From Serratia proteamaculans_D (GTDB lineage: Bacteria > Pseudomonadota > Gammaproteobacteria > Enterobacterales > Enterobacteriaceae), in the NCBI RefSeq assembly GCF_049959315.1, contig NZ_CP188201.1: a DNA stretch of 64,000 nt; one strand, given 5' to 3'. The position numbers and the translations under genes are program-made. Positions within the stretch are counted from its first letter, which is position 1, and the number at the start of each line of letters is the position of its first letter. Shown here piece by piece: positions 39,460 through 48,749 of this stretch. The notes below the pieces were generated by a model. That model did not search any database. It saw nothing but the letters and a program-made list of their open reading frames with translations, and was not told where the DNA came from.

Positions 39460-39481
39460 GGGCGCGGCTGTTGCGCCCTTT
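39460..39481 (+). terminator. Hairpin between rsmB and trkA
   Basis: GGGCGC and GCGCCC pair over a 7-nt loop and are followed by three T. A short, weak terminator in the 77-nt gap. Confidence 0.45.
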
Positions 39482-39522
39482 CAGATAATCTTCAGCGGTT
39501 TCAGTGTGAAGCAGAGAAGCGA

Positions 39523-40899
39523 ATGAAAATAATTATTCTTGGCGCGGGTCAGGTTGGCGGAACACTGGCAGAAAACCTGGTGGGTGAAAATAACGATATT
39601 ACCGTCGTGGATACCGATTCCGGCCGCCTGCGTCAGTTACAGGATAAGTTCGACCTGCGGGTCGTTCAGGGCTACGGCTCGCATCCACGAGTACTGCGAG
39701 AAGCGGGGGCGGAAGATGCCGATATGCTGGTTGCCGTCACCAACTCAGACGAAACCAACATGATTGCCTGCCAAATTGCCTACTCGCTATTTAATACACC
39801 TAACCGAATCGCCCGTATCCGTGCACCAGAATATATCCGCGAGTCAGAGAAGCTGTTTCACCCAGAAGCGGTACCCATTGACCACCTGATCTCACCAGAA
39901 CAGCTGGTTATCGACTACATCTATAAATTGATTGAGTATCCGGGCGCGCTGCAGGTGGTCAACTTTGCAGAAGGTAAAGTCAGTATTGCCGCGGTAAAAG
40001 CCTACTACGGTGGCCCATTGGTGGGTAATGCCCTGTCTTCAATGCGCGAACATATGCCGCACATTGATACTCGCGTCGCCGCTATCTTCCGTCAGGATCG
40101 ACCGATTCGCCCGCAGGGTTCCACCATTATTGAGGCTGGCGATGAAGTGTTCTTTGTTGCTGCCTCACAGCATATCCGTGCGGTAATGAGTGAGTTGCAG
40201 CGACTGGAAAAACCCTATAAGCGCATCATGATTGTTGGCGGTGGCAACGTCGGCGCTGGCCTGGCGCAAAGGTTGGAGAAATCTTACAACGTGAAGTTGA
40301 TTGAACGTAATCAACAACGTGCCGCAGAGCTGGCCGAACAACTGCATGACACCATCGTATTTTATGGCGATGCTTCTGACCAGGAGCTGCTGGCAGAAGA
40401 ACACGTTGATCAGGTCGATGTCTTTATCGCTATCACCAATGATGACGAAGCGAACATTATGTCCGCCATGCTCGCCAAACGCATGGGTGCCAAAAAGGTA
40501 ATGGTGCTGATCCAGCGTCGTGCCTATGTTGACCTGGTACAAGGCAGCGTTATCGATATTGCTATTTCTCCACAACAAGCAACTATTTCAGCGCTGTTGG
40601 GACATGTGCGGAAGGCAGATATCGTCAGCGTTTCCTCACTGCGTCGTGGTGTTGCGGAAGCCATCGAAGCCATTGCGCACGGTGACGAAAGCACTTCAAA
40701 AGTGGTCGGCCGCATCGTTGAAAATATTAAATTGCCGCCGGGCACTACCATTGGTGCCATTGTGCGCGGTGATGACGTTATTATTGCCAACGGCAGCAGC
40801 AAAATCGAACAGGGCGATCACGTCATTATGTTTATAACCGATAAAAAGTTCGTCCCTGACGTTGAGCGGCTGTTCCAACCCAGTCCTTTCTTCCTGTAG
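39523..40899 (+). CDS. trkA: Trk potassium uptake regulatory protein
   Basis: 458-residue cytoplasmic NAD-binding subunit (458 in E. coli) that controls the TrkH/TrkG potassium channels. It has two tandem RCK units, each with a Rossmann fold: LGAGQVGGTLAENL near residue 6 and VGGGNVGAGLAQRL near 238, each followed by a TrkA-C domain. Fourth gene of the def-fmt-rsmB-trkA series. Confidence 0.97.
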   Translation: MKIIILGAGQVGGTLAENLVGENNDITVVDTDSGRLRQLQDKFDLRVVQGYGSHPRVLREAGAEDADMLVAVTNSDETNMIACQIAYSLFNTPNRIARIRAPEYIRESEKLFHPEAVPIDHLISPEQLVIDYIYKLIEYPGALQVVNFAEGKVSIAAVKAYYGGPLVGNALSSMREHMPHIDTRVAAIFRQDRPIRPQGSTIIEAGDEVFFVAASQHIRAVMSELQRLEKPYKRIMIVGGGNVGAGLAQRLEKSYNVKLIERNQQRAAELAEQLHDTIVFYGDASDQELLAEEHVDQVDVFIAITNDDEANIMSAMLAKRMGAKKVMVLIQRRAYVDLVQGSVIDIAISPQQATISALLGHVRKADIVSVSSLRRGVAEAIEAIAHGDESTSKVVGRIVENIKLPPGTTIGAIVRGDDVIIANGSSKIEQGDHVIMFITDKKFVPDVERLFQPSPFFL

Positions 40900-41039
40900 A
40901 ACAAATGTAGTAATGAATGGTCTATAATTGCGAGGTTGTTCTCTGCCATAGAATGAGATAAAACTTTTCGCTCCTTTTGTGGCAAAGGGAAATTGCTTTG
41001 TTAAACTTGAGTTATTAAATTCTGCAAGGGGTGCGTTCT

Positions 41040-41456
41040 ATGAGTATGATGAAAGAGTTCCGCGAATTTGCCATGCGTGGCAACGTGGTCGACTTGGCAG
41101 TGGGTGTAATTATTGGTGCGGCGTTTGGTAAGATCGTATCGTCTTTCGTTGCAGATATCATCATGCCACCGCTGGGCTTGCTGATCGGCGGTGTTGATTT
41201 CAAACAATTCCACCTGGTATTACGTGAAGCCCAAGGTGCGGTTCCTGCAGTAGTGATGAACTACGGTTCATTCATCCAAACCATTTTCGATTTCGTGATT
41301 GTTGCCTTCGCTATTTTCCTGGCCATTAAATTAATGAACAAAGTACGCCGTAAACAGGAAGAAGCGCCGGCAGCGCCACCTGCGCCAACTGCAGAAGAAA
41401 AACTGCTGACTGAAATTCGCGATTTACTGAGCCAACAGCAACAGCCAAAACTATAA
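41040..41456 (+). CDS. mscL: Large-conductance mechanosensitive channel
   Basis: 138-residue channel subunit (136 in E. coli). N-terminal amphipathic helix MKEFREFAMRG is followed by TM1 (VVDLAVGVIIGAAFGKIV), a periplasmic loop, TM2 (IFDFVIVAFAIFLAIKLM) and a charged cytoplasmic tail. The frame opens three codons earlier, but the ATG at 41040 fits the family and has AAGGGG upstream. A TATAAT at 40923-40928 may be its own promoter. Protects cells against osmotic downshock. Confidence 0.97.
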   Translation: MSMMKEFREFAMRGNVVDLAVGVIIGAAFGKIVSSFVADIIMPPLGLLIGGVDFKQFHLVLREAQGAVPAVVMNYGSFIQTIFDFVIVAFAIFLAIKLMNKVRRKQEEAPAAPPAPTAEEKLLTEIRDLLSQQQQPKL

Positions 41457-41477
41457 AATAGTTTATCTGGGATTACT

Positions 41478-41507
41478 AAAAAGCCATCTTATTCAGATGG
41501 CTTTTTT
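41478..41507. terminator. Bidirectional terminator between mscL and arfA
   Basis: AAAAAGCCATCT and AGATGGCTTTTTT form a 12-bp stem with a 5-nt loop and T tracts in both directions. It serves the convergent mscL and arfA genes. Confidence 0.92.
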
Positions 41508-41513
41508 AATGCC

Positions 41514-41720
41514 TTAAAACCAGAAGGCCAGTGGTAAATTATCCTTTGATAGTTTACCACTGGCCTCCCAGTTACCGCCTTTTGCATGTTTGTCTTTACG
41601 CCGGTAGCTACCTTTCCCTTTGGTATTTTTCTCTATCCTTTGGCGGAATAACGGATCGTGCAACAGTGCCTCAATGGCATTGTCCTGTATCTGACCTTTG
41701 GTATGACGGTATTTAGTCAT
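41514..41720 (-). CDS. arfA: Alternative ribosome-rescue factor A
   Basis: 68-residue protein (72 in E. coli) that recruits RF2 to ribosomes stalled on non-stop mRNA when tmRNA fails. The N-terminal HTKGQIQDNAIEALLHDPLF and the basic KGKGSYRRKDKH middle, ending in GNWEASGK, match ArfA. The C-terminal tail (LPLAFWF) is hydrophobic, as expected for a form that is degraded unless truncated. The last codons overlap a very stable hairpin (see separate entry), a hallmark of tmRNA-dependent control. Confidence 0.94.
   Translation of the reverse strand: MTKYRHTKGQIQDNAIEALLHDPLFRQRIEKNTKGKGSYRRKDKHAKGGNWEASGKLSKDNLPLAFWF
41525..41566 (-). promoter_or_regulatory. Intragenic hairpin in arfA
   Basis: AGGCCAGTGGTAAA (41525-41538) pairs perfectly with TTTACCACTGGCCT (41553-41566), and five more pairs (one G-U) extend inward to a 4-nt loop, giving a 19-bp stem. 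It covers about codons 52-66. In E. coli the equivalent hairpin causes RNase III cleavage or termination that truncates the mRNA, so ArfA is made from non-stop message. Confidence 0.88.
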
Positions 41721-41804
41721 GGTAATTCTCCTTGCTTATGTATGGATATACATCGTGGCGATAATACTGCTGTCCGTATAAAAATTAAAGTGCCGCCAGC
41801 CCTT

Positions 41805-42236
41805 TCAGGCACCTTTTTTTGCTTTTTCATCACTGGCACCCTGTTCTAGCGCTTCCAAAATCGAGCAATAATTGCTGGTATGCGCGCTACCGCAACAGGC
41901 ATCGCTGAGGCGCTTTAGCGACTCACGCATCCGAGTCAGCTCTTTAAGCTTATTCTCTACTTCACTGAGCCGTGCATCGACGATCGACTTCGACTCCCGG
42001 CAGGTATGATGTACAGGGTCAACCCGGATAGACAATAGTTCGGCAATGGTTTCCAATGTAAAACCGAGTTGTTTGGCATAACGGATAAAACGCAACCGCT
42101 GCAAGTCTTGATCGCTATACAACCGATAACCGCCCTCGGTACGGATGTTATGATCCATCATTCCCTGCTTCTCGTAGTAACGCACGGTGTCGGGCGTCAC
42201 GTCAGCAAGCTTTGCCAGTTGGCCAATTTTAAGCAT
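41805..42236 (-). CDS. zntR: Zinc-responsive MerR-family activator
   Basis: 143-residue MerR-family regulator (141 in E. coli ZntR). The helix-turn-helix (LKIGQLAKLADVTPDTVRYYEKQG) is followed by a dimerisation coiled coil and the metal site with Cys79, Cys114, Cys115, His119 and Cys124, the same positions as in E. coli. It activates the zinc exporter zntA. Its ATG at 42236 overlaps the yhdN stop (ATGA), so the two are coupled; the frame's extra GTG one codon earlier is not needed. Confidence 0.95.
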   Translation of the reverse strand: MLKIGQLAKLADVTPDTVRYYEKQGMMDHNIRTEGGYRLYSDQDLQRLRFIRYAKQLGFTLETIAELLSIRVDPVHHTCRESKSIVDARLSEVENKLKELTRMRESLKRLSDACCGSAHTSNYCSILEALEQGASDEKAKKGA

Positions 42237-42610
42237 CACTCTTTCTCCGGTGAAAATTTTCCACTCAGTGCACGTTGATATTCACTATGCAAGAAATCGG
42301 TACTCATTCCTGCTTGTCGTAAACGATGCTCCAGCAGTGCCATCCGTTTACCAAGTTCAATATAGTCCGGATGATCGCTATCAATCACTTGCAGCAACCG
42401 AGCTATATTCAAAGCCTCTTTGCGATCCTCCAACTCAGCGGGTAAATAGCCGGCATTTTTAAGCAAGCGAAAACCAGTACGCAATTCAGCAGGCACGGCA
42501 CTGTCATCGTCCAATACAAGTGGTTGGCCCTGACCAGGCAAATTATCCAATTCACCTTTAGCCTGCGCATCAAGGATATGACGCTCCGCCCATTGATCGA
42601 GTAACCACAT
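42236..42610 (-). CDS. yhdN: YhdN, DUF1992 (DnaJ-homologue subfamily C-like) protein
   Basis: 124-residue protein (122 in E. coli) with the start MWLLDQWAERHILDAQAKGE. The frame extends 4 codons further upstream, but that ATG aligns with the family. It is conserved between rplQ and zntR. Function unknown; DUF1992 is a domain also found in a eukaryotic DnaJ-like protein. Confidence 0.92.
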   Translation of the reverse strand: MWLLDQWAERHILDAQAKGELDNLPGQGQPLVLDDDSAVPAELRTGFRLLKNAGYLPAELEDRKEALNIARLLQVIDSDHPDYIELGKRMALLEHRLRQAGMSTDFLHSEYQRALSGKFSPEKE

Positions 42611-42713
42611 GAGATACCCCAATTGGTCTGATTAATAGCGTTAGCATAGCGGATAGGGACGGGGATCTTAAGTCTGGCGGGGAAAGAACGCACGTTTGGC
42701 TGACGATAGACGT

Positions 42714-42740
42714 AAAAAAACCGGGCAAGCCCGGTTTTTT
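42714..42740 (-). terminator. Terminator of the alpha operon
   Basis: On the reverse strand CCGGGC and GCCCGG pair around a 2-nt loop or slightly longer, followed by a run of T (42714-42720). It lies 15 nt past the rplQ stop. Confidence 0.9.
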
Positions 42741-42754
42741 CACGCGTCCACAGA

Positions 42755-43144
42755 TTACTCTGCAGTTGCTACTTCTGCTTGAGACTCAGCACGATCAACC
42801 AGCTCGATGTATGCCATCGGCGCGTTGTCGCCTGCGCGGAAGCCACACTTCAGAATGCGAGTGTAACCACCGGCACGGCTCGCGAAACGCGGGCCCAGCT
42901 CGTTAAACAGTTTTGCCACGATCTCGTTATCACGAGTACGGGCGAATGCCAGACGACGATTAGCTACGCTGTCGGTCTTGGCAAGAGTAATCAGCGGCTC
43001 AACAACGCGACGCAGCTCTTTTGCTTTTGGCAAGGTCGTCTTGATGATCTCATGACGAACCAAAGAGCCGGCCATGTTACGGAACATAGCCTGGCGATGG
43101 CTGCTGTTACGGTTCAGTTGACGACCACTCTTACGATGGCGCAT
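42755..43144 (-). CDS. rplQ: 50S ribosomal protein L17
   Basis: 129 residues (127 in E. coli). Start MRHRKSGRQLNRNSSHRQAMFRNM is diagnostic. Binds 23S rRNA near the exit tunnel. Last gene of the alpha operon (rpsM-rpsK-rpsD-rpoA-rplQ), 40 nt after rpoA and just before the terminator. Confidence 0.98.
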   Translation of the reverse strand: MRHRKSGRQLNRNSSHRQAMFRNMAGSLVRHEIIKTTLPKAKELRRVVEPLITLAKTDSVANRRLAFARTRDNEIVAKLFNELGPRFASRAGGYTRILKCGFRAGDNAPMAYIELVDRAESQAEVATAE

Positions 43145-43184
43145 GACCTTATCCTTCTCAGTAAAACCTTAACCTGTGATCCGG

Positions 43185-44174
43185 TTACTCGTCAGCAATG
43201 CTTGCCGGTGGCCAGTTTTCCAGGCGCATGCCCAGTGACAGTCCACGGGAGGCCAGCACGTCTTTAATCTCAGTAAGAGATTTTTTACCCAGGTTCGGCG
43301 TTTTCAGCAACTCAACCTCGGTACGCTGTACCAGATCACCGATGTAGTGGATAGCTTCTGCCTTAAGGCAGTTAGCAGAGCGGACAGTCAATTCCAGATC
43401 GTCAACAGGGCGCAGCAGAATCGGATCGAATTCTGGTTTCTCTTCTTTAACTTCTGGTTGACGAACATCACGTAAGTCAACAAAAGCTTCAAGTTGTTCA
43501 GCCAGGATGGTAGCCGCACGGCGGATCGCCTCTTCAGGATCGATCGTGCCATTGGTTTCCATTTCGATGACCAGCTTGTCCAGGTCAGTACGCTGTTCTA
43601 CACGCGCTGCTTCAACATTGTAGGCAATACGCTCTACAGGGCTATAGCAGGCGTCAACCAACAGACGACCGATCGGGCGCTCATCTTCTTCCGAATGAAT
43701 TCGGGCAGAAGCCGGCACATAACCACGACCACGTTGAACTTTGATACGCATGCTGATAGCAGCGTTTTCATCGGTCAGGTGGCAGATCACGTGCTGAGGC
43801 TTGACGATTTCGACATCACCATCATGGGTAATGTCGGCAGCGGTCACAGGGCCAATGCCAGATTTATTCAGGGTAAGGATAACTTCATCTTTCCCTTGAA
43901 CTCTCACCGCCAGCCCTTTCAGGTTGAGCAGGATCTCCAGGATATCTTCCTGTACGCCTTCTTTGGTGCTGTACTCATGCAGTACACCATCAATCTCAAC
44001 CTCGGTCACCGCGCAACCCGGCATAGACGAAAGCAGAATACGGCGCAGTGCATTGCCGAGAGTATGGCCAAAGCCACGCTCTAACGGCTCAAGGGTCACC
44101 TTGGCGTGCGTCGAACTGACTTGCTCGATATCTACCAGGCGCGGTTTTAGAAACTCTGTCACAGAACCCTGCAT
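43185..44174 (-). CDS. rpoA: RNA polymerase alpha subunit
   Basis: 329 residues, the same as E. coli. The N-terminal domain (residues 1-235) mediates dimerisation and assembly with beta/beta', including [21 protein letters not shown] linker then leads to the C-terminal domain (about 250-329, [17 protein letters not shown] and [12 protein letters not shown]) that contacts UP elements and activators. In the alpha operon after rpsD. Confidence 0.99.
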
Positions 44175-44199
44175 TGTGTCCTCTCTTTGGTACTAAGCC

Positions 44200-44820
44200 T
44201 TACTTGGAGTAAAGCTCGACGATCAGGTGTTCGTTAATGTCCGCAGACAGATCGGTACGTTCAGGCATACGCTTGAACACGCCTTCCATCTTAGCAGCAT
44301 CAACTTCAAGCCAGGTCGGCTTTTCACGCTGCTCAGCCAGCTCCAGAGAAGCTTTAACACGAGATTGCTTTTTAGCCTTCTCGCGGATGCTGACTACGTC
44401 ATTCGGAGATACCTGATAAGAAGCGATGTTAACAACGCGACCATTTACCATAATTGCTTTGTGGCTAACCAACTGACGTGACTCTGAACGAGTAGCGCCG
44501 AAGCCCATACGGTAAACAACGTTGTCCAAACGACCTTCCAGCAGTTGCAACAGGTTTGCACCGGTGTTGCCCTTCAGGCGTGCTGCTTCTTTGTAATAGT
44601 TACGGAATTGACGCTCCAGAACACCGTACATACGGCGAACTTTTTGCTTCTCACGTAACTGTACACCATAGTCAGACAGACGCGGTTTACGCGCACCGTG
44701 TTGACCAGGCGGTTGCTCAATTTTACACTTGGTATCGATCGCGCGAACGCCAGACTTCAGGAACAAGTCTGTGCCCTCACGGCGGCTAAGCTTGAGCTTA
44801 GGACCCAAATATCTTGCCAT
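44200..44820 (-). CDS. rpsD: 30S ribosomal protein S4
   Basis: 206 residues, the same as E. coli. Starts ARYLGPKLKLSRREGTDL; the S4 RNA-binding domain (LEGRLDNVVYRMGFGATRSESRQLV) spans about 95-150. A primary 16S binder and the translational repressor of the alpha operon, acting on the leader upstream of rpsM. Confidence 0.99.
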   Translation of the reverse strand: MARYLGPKLKLSRREGTDLFLKSGVRAIDTKCKIEQPPGQHGARKPRLSDYGVQLREKQKVRRMYGVLERQFRNYYKEAARLKGNTGANLLQLLEGRLDNVVYRMGFGATRSESRQLVSHKAIMVNGRVVNIASYQVSPNDVVSIREKAKKQSRVKASLELAEQREKPTWLEVDAAKMEGVFKRMPERTDLSADINEHLIVELYSK

Positions 44821-44851
44821 TTTCTTTCTCCAACAAACCTAAAAGCTTACG

Positions 44852-45241
44852 TTATACGCGGCGCTTTTTCGGCGGACGACAACCGTTGTGAGGGATAGGA
44901 GTCACATCAGTAATATTAGTGATGCGGAAACCAGCGGCGTTCAGAGCACGAATAGTTGATTCGCGGCCTGGACCCGGTCCCTTAACCATAACTTCCAGAT
45001 TCTTGATACCGTATTCTTTTACTGCGTCAGCACAACGTTCGGCTGCAACCTGAGCTGCAAACGGAGTTGACTTACGAGAACCACGGAAACCAGAACCACC
45101 GGCAGTTGCCCAACCCAATGCATTACCCTGACGATCGGTAATAGTCACAATGGTGTTGTTGAAAGACGCATGGACATGAGCCACGCCGTCAGAGACTTGT
45201 TTTCTTACACGCTTACGTGTACGAACAGGTGCCTTTGCCAT
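44852..45241 (-). CDS. rpsK: 30S ribosomal protein S11
   Basis: 129 residues, the same as E. coli. Signature VHASFNNTIVTITDRQGNAL and the basic C-terminus PPKKRRV. Forms part of the platform that interacts with mRNA in the E site. 16 nt after rpsM. Confidence 0.99.
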   Translation of the reverse strand: MAKAPVRTRKRVRKQVSDGVAHVHASFNNTIVTITDRQGNALGWATAGGSGFRGSRKSTPFAAQVAAERCADAVKEYGIKNLEVMVKGPGPGRESTIRALNAAGFRITNITDVTPIPHNGCRPPKKRRV

Positions 45242-45257
45242 TATTCAATCACCCTGA

Positions 45258-45614
45258 TTATTTCTTGATTGGTTTACGCGGACCCTTACGGGTACGTGCG
45301 TTGGTCTTAGTACGCTGACCGCGAACTGGCAGACCACGACGATGACGCAAACCACGGTAAGTACCAAGATCCATCAGACGCTTGATGCTCAGGGTAACTT
45401 CACGACGCAAATCACCTTCTACAGTGAATTTGGCGACTGCTTCACGCAGCTGTTCAATTTGCTCTTCAGACAGCTCACTGATCTTAACATGTTCAGCAAT
45501 ACCCGTAGACGCACAGATAGACTGTGAGCGGGTTTTACCGATTCCGAAGATCGACGTTAAGGCGATTACGGTATGTTTATGATCAGGAATGTTAATGCCT
45601 GCTATACGGGCCAC
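45258..45614 (-). CDS. rpsM: 30S ribosomal protein S13
   Basis: 118 residues, the same as E. coli. Starts with GTG as in E. coli, with GGAGTGCATA upstream. RTKTNARTRKGPRKPI near the C-terminus reaches the P-site tRNA. First gene of the alpha operon; its start is in the S4-binding leader. Confidence 0.99.
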   Translation of the reverse strand: MARIAGINIPDHKHTVIALTSIFGIGKTRSQSICASTGIAEHVKISELSEEQIEQLREAVAKFTVEGDLRREVTLSIKRLMDLGTYRGLRHRRGLPVRGQRTKTNARTRKGPRKPIKK

Positions 45615-45725
45615 TATGCACTCCTACTATTTTATACGGCAACACCATTCTGAAAAGCCCGTTTTCAGGATACTCAAATAATGTTGCAGCTACATACAAA
45701 AGATTGGCTGGCTAATCTAGCCAGC
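45612..45725 (-). promoter_or_regulatory. Alpha operon leader with S4-binding site
   Basis: The reverse strand keeps E. coli-like elements: a hairpin GCTGGCT/AGCCAGC (45707-45725), a second CTGAAAA/TTTTCAG (45650-45668), a short AGGAGTG Shine-Dalgarno and the GTG start of rpsM. In E. coli this region folds into a pseudoknot bound by S4 and controls translation of the whole operon. The similarity is from memory. Confidence 0.75.
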
Positions 45726-45760
45726 TCAACCCAACTTTGCAAGAAAAATATGCGAGATAA

Positions 45761-45877
45761 TCAGCCTTGACGCTGTTTATGCTTCGGCTCGGCGCTGCAA
45801 ATCACACGAACGACACCGTTACGCTTAACGATTTTGCAGTTACGACATAATTTCTTGACGGAAGCACGAACTTTCAT
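45761..45877 (-). CDS. rpmJ: 50S ribosomal protein L36
   Basis: 38 residues: [15 protein letters not shown] and [12 protein letters not shown] ends. The Cys and His residues form the zinc-type ribbon of the C+ form. Last gene of the spc operon, 32 nt after secY. Too short for many ORF finders but clear. Confidence 0.98.
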
Positions 45878-45909
45878 TTTTACTCTCCGTAACTTCTCAA
45901 ACGAACCTG

Positions 45910-47241
45910 TTAGCGGTTATAGCCTTTCAGGTTTGCTTTCTTCAATGCAGACTCGTACTGACTTGACATCATCAGAGTTTGCACTTGAGCCATAAAGTCC
46001 ATGATGACGACAACCACGATCAGTAGCGAGGTACCACCAAAGTAGAATGGTACTTTCATTGCATCACGCATGAACTCCGGGATCAGGCAGATGAAAGTAA
46101 TGTACATCGCGCCCACCAGGGTTAAACGCGTCATTACTTTATCGATATACTTCGCCGTTTGCTCTCCCGGACGAATTCCTGGTACGAAGGCACCGGACTT
46201 CTTCAGGTTATCTGCTGTCTCACGCGGGTTGAAAACCAACGCCGTGTAAAAGAAACAGAAGAAGATGATTGCAGACGCATAGAGTAACACATAAAGCGGT
46301 TGCCCTGGCTGCAAATACAGCGAAATCGTTGTCAGCCAGTTCCAACCGGTACCGCCCCCAAACCATGATGCAATCGTGGCCGGGAACAGAATAATGCTGG
46401 AAGCGAAGATTGCCGGGATAACCCCTGCCATGTTCACTTTCAACGGTAAGTGTGTGCTCTGTGCTGCATAAACACGACGACCTTGTTGACGCTTCGCATA
46501 GTTAACGACGATACGACGTTGACCACGTTCGATGAAAACAACGAAGAAGGTTACTGCAAACACCAATACTGCAACCAACAGCAACAGGAGGAAGTGCAGG
46601 TCGCCTTGCCGGGCTTGTTCGATAGTATGGGCCACAGCCGGCGGGAGTCCCGCTACAATACCTGCGAAGATAATGATCGAGATACCGTTACCGATACCAC
46701 GTTCAGTAATCTGTTCACCCAGCCACATCAGGAACATTGTCCCGGTCACCAAGCTCACTACTGCAGTAAAGTAGAACGCAAAGCCTGGGTTTAACACCAG
46801 ACCTTGCATACCAGGCATATTCGGCAAACCGGTAGCAATACCGATCGACTGGAATATGGCCAACACCAGCGTACCGTAACGGGTATACTGACTAATCTTG
46901 CGACGGCCAGCCTCCCCTTCTTTCTTGATTTCTGCTAACGCTGGATGAACCACCGTTAACAGCTGGATAATGATCGACGCCGAAATATACGGCATGATCC
47001 CCAGAGCAAAGATAGAAGCACGGCTGAGGGCACCACCAGAGAACATGTTAAACATTTCAATGATAGTGCCTCTCTGCTGCTCGAGCAATTTGGCAAGCAC
47101 AGTGGCATCGATACCAGGAATCGGAATAAAAGAGCCGATACGGAAGACAATCAGCGCGCCGATTACAAACAAAAGTCTGCGCTTCAGCTCGCCGAGTCCG
47201 CCTTTAGCACTTTGAAAATCTAATCCTGGTTGCTTAGCCAT
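45910..47241 (-). CDS. secY: Sec translocon subunit SecY
   Basis: 443 residues, the same as E. coli. Ten transmembrane segments; conserved loops such as IPIPGIDA near residue 40 and [12 protein letters not shown] near 180 and the C-terminal cytoplasmic loops that bind SecA and ribosomes. Forms the protein-conducting channel with SecE and SecG. In the spc operon, between rplO and rpmJ. Confidence 0.99.
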
Positions 47242-47248
47242 CTGCTAC

Positions 47249-47683
47249 TTATTCCTCAATTTTACCGCCAGCAGCTTCGATAGCAGCACGAGCGCCTTTG
47301 GTGACACGCAGACCACGCAGGGTAACCGGACGAGCGATTTCGCCAGAAAGCATAACTTTCGCGAATTCGATCTGGACACCAACAACGTTAGCGGCTTTCA
47401 GCGTGTTCAGGTCGATTACGTCGCCTTCAACAAGAGCCAGTTCAGACAGACGAACTTCTGCCGTGATCATAGCTTTGCGAGAGGTGAAGCCGAATTTCGG
47501 CAAACGACGATATAAAGGCATCTGACCACCTTCAAAACCACGACGTACGCCACCGCCAGAACGTGAGTTCTGACCTTTGTGACCACGACCAGCGGTTTTA
47601 CCCAGGCCAGAACCAATACCACGACCTACACGCTTAGGCGCATGCTTGGCACCTTCAGCCGGAGACAGAGTATTTAAACGCAT
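47249..47683 (-). CDS. rplO: 50S ribosomal protein L15
   Basis: 144 residues, the same as E. coli. The basic Gly-rich N-terminus (GRGIGSGLGKTAGRGHKGQ) penetrates 23S rRNA. 3 nt after rpmD in the spc operon and 7 nt before secY. Confidence 0.99.
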   Translation of the reverse strand: MRLNTLSPAEGAKHAPKRVGRGIGSGLGKTAGRGHKGQNSRSGGGVRRGFEGGQMPLYRRLPKFGFTSRKAMITAEVRLSELALVEGDVIDLNTLKAANVVGVQIEFAKVMLSGEIARPVTLRGLRVTKGARAAIEAAGGKIEE

Positions 47684-47686
47684 CTC

Positions 47687-47866
47687 TTACTCCTCAACCT
47701 TAACCATGTAGGAAACCAAGTTGACCATACCACGTACAGCAGGAGTATCCTCACGCTCTACAGTATGACCAATACGACGCAGACCTAAACCGAGCAAGGT
47801 TGCCTTGTGCTTTGGCAAACGGCCGATGCTGCTTTTTGTTTGAGTTACTTTAATAGTCTTTGCCAT
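47687..47866 (-). CDS. rpmD: 50S ribosomal protein L30
   Basis: 59 residues: [20 protein letters not shown] start and VSYMVKVEE end. Single small ferredoxin-like domain. It fills the gap between rpsE and rplO with 2- and 3-nt spacers. Confidence 0.98.
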
Positions 47867-47868
47867 GG

Positions 47869-48372
47869 TTATTTCCCTAGAATTTCTTCGACGGACTTAC
47901 CACGCTTAGCAGCGACCATTTCTGGGGATTTCATATCTTCCAAAGCAGCAATAGTTGCACGAACCACGTTGATCGGGTTAGTAGAACCATATGCTTTAGC
48001 TAATACGTTATGAACCCCTGCAACTTCCAGGACGGCGCGCATTGCACCACCGGCGATAATACCGGTACCTTCGGAAGCTGGTTGCATGAACACGCGAGAA
48101 CCCGTGTGAGCACCTTTAACAGGGTGCTGCAGAGTACCGCTATTCAAAGCAACATTAATCATAGCGCGACGGGCTTTTTCCATCGCTTTCTGGATCGCTG
48201 CCGGAACTTCGCGTGCTTTGCCGTAGCCAAAACCAACGCGACCGTTACCATCACCAACTACTGTCAGTGCGGTAAAGCTGAAAATACGGCCACCTTTTAC
48301 GGTTTTAGATACGCGGTTTACCGCGATCAGCTTTTCCTGCAGTTCGCCAGCTTGTTTTTCGATGTGAGCCAT
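47869..48372 (-). CDS. rpsE: 30S ribosomal protein S5
   Basis: 167 residues, the same as E. coli. The N-terminal double-stranded RNA-binding-like domain contains [21 protein letters not shown] target of spectinomycin resistance mutations (residues 19-30 region) and of ram mutations. In the spc operon. Confidence 0.99.
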
Positions 48373-48386
48373 CTTAAACCTCTTCC

Positions 48387-48740
48387 TTAGAACTGAAGGC
48401 CAGCTTCACGGGCAGCATCTGCCAGTGCCTGGACTCGACCATGATATTGGAAACCGGAACGGTCAAAGGAGACTTTAGAGATCCCTTTTTCCAACGCGCG
48501 CTCAGCCAGAGCTTTACCTACGGCTGCTGCTGCGTCTTTGTTGCCGGAATACTTCAATTGCTCTGTGATAGCTTTTTCTACAGTAGAAGCGGCTACCAGT
48601 ACTTCAGAACCATTTGGAGCAATTACCTGTGCGTAAATGTGACGCGGGGTACGATGTACCACCAGGCGAGTTGCACCCAGTTCTTTGATCTTACGGCGTG
48701 CGCGGGTCGCACGACGGATACGAGCAGATTTCTTATCCAT
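48387..48740 (-). CDS. rplR: 50S ribosomal protein L18
   Basis: 117 residues, the same as E. coli. Basic N-terminus KKSARIRRATRARRKI and the FDRSGFQYHGRVQALADAAREAGL C-terminus. Binds 5S rRNA with L5. Confidence 0.99.
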   Translation of the reverse strand: MDKKSARIRRATRARRKIKELGATRLVVHRTPRHIYAQVIAPNGSEVLVAASTVEKAITEQLKYSGNKDAAAAVGKALAERALEKGISKVSFDRSGFQYHGRVQALADAAREAGLQF

Positions 48741-48749
48741 AGTGTTACC

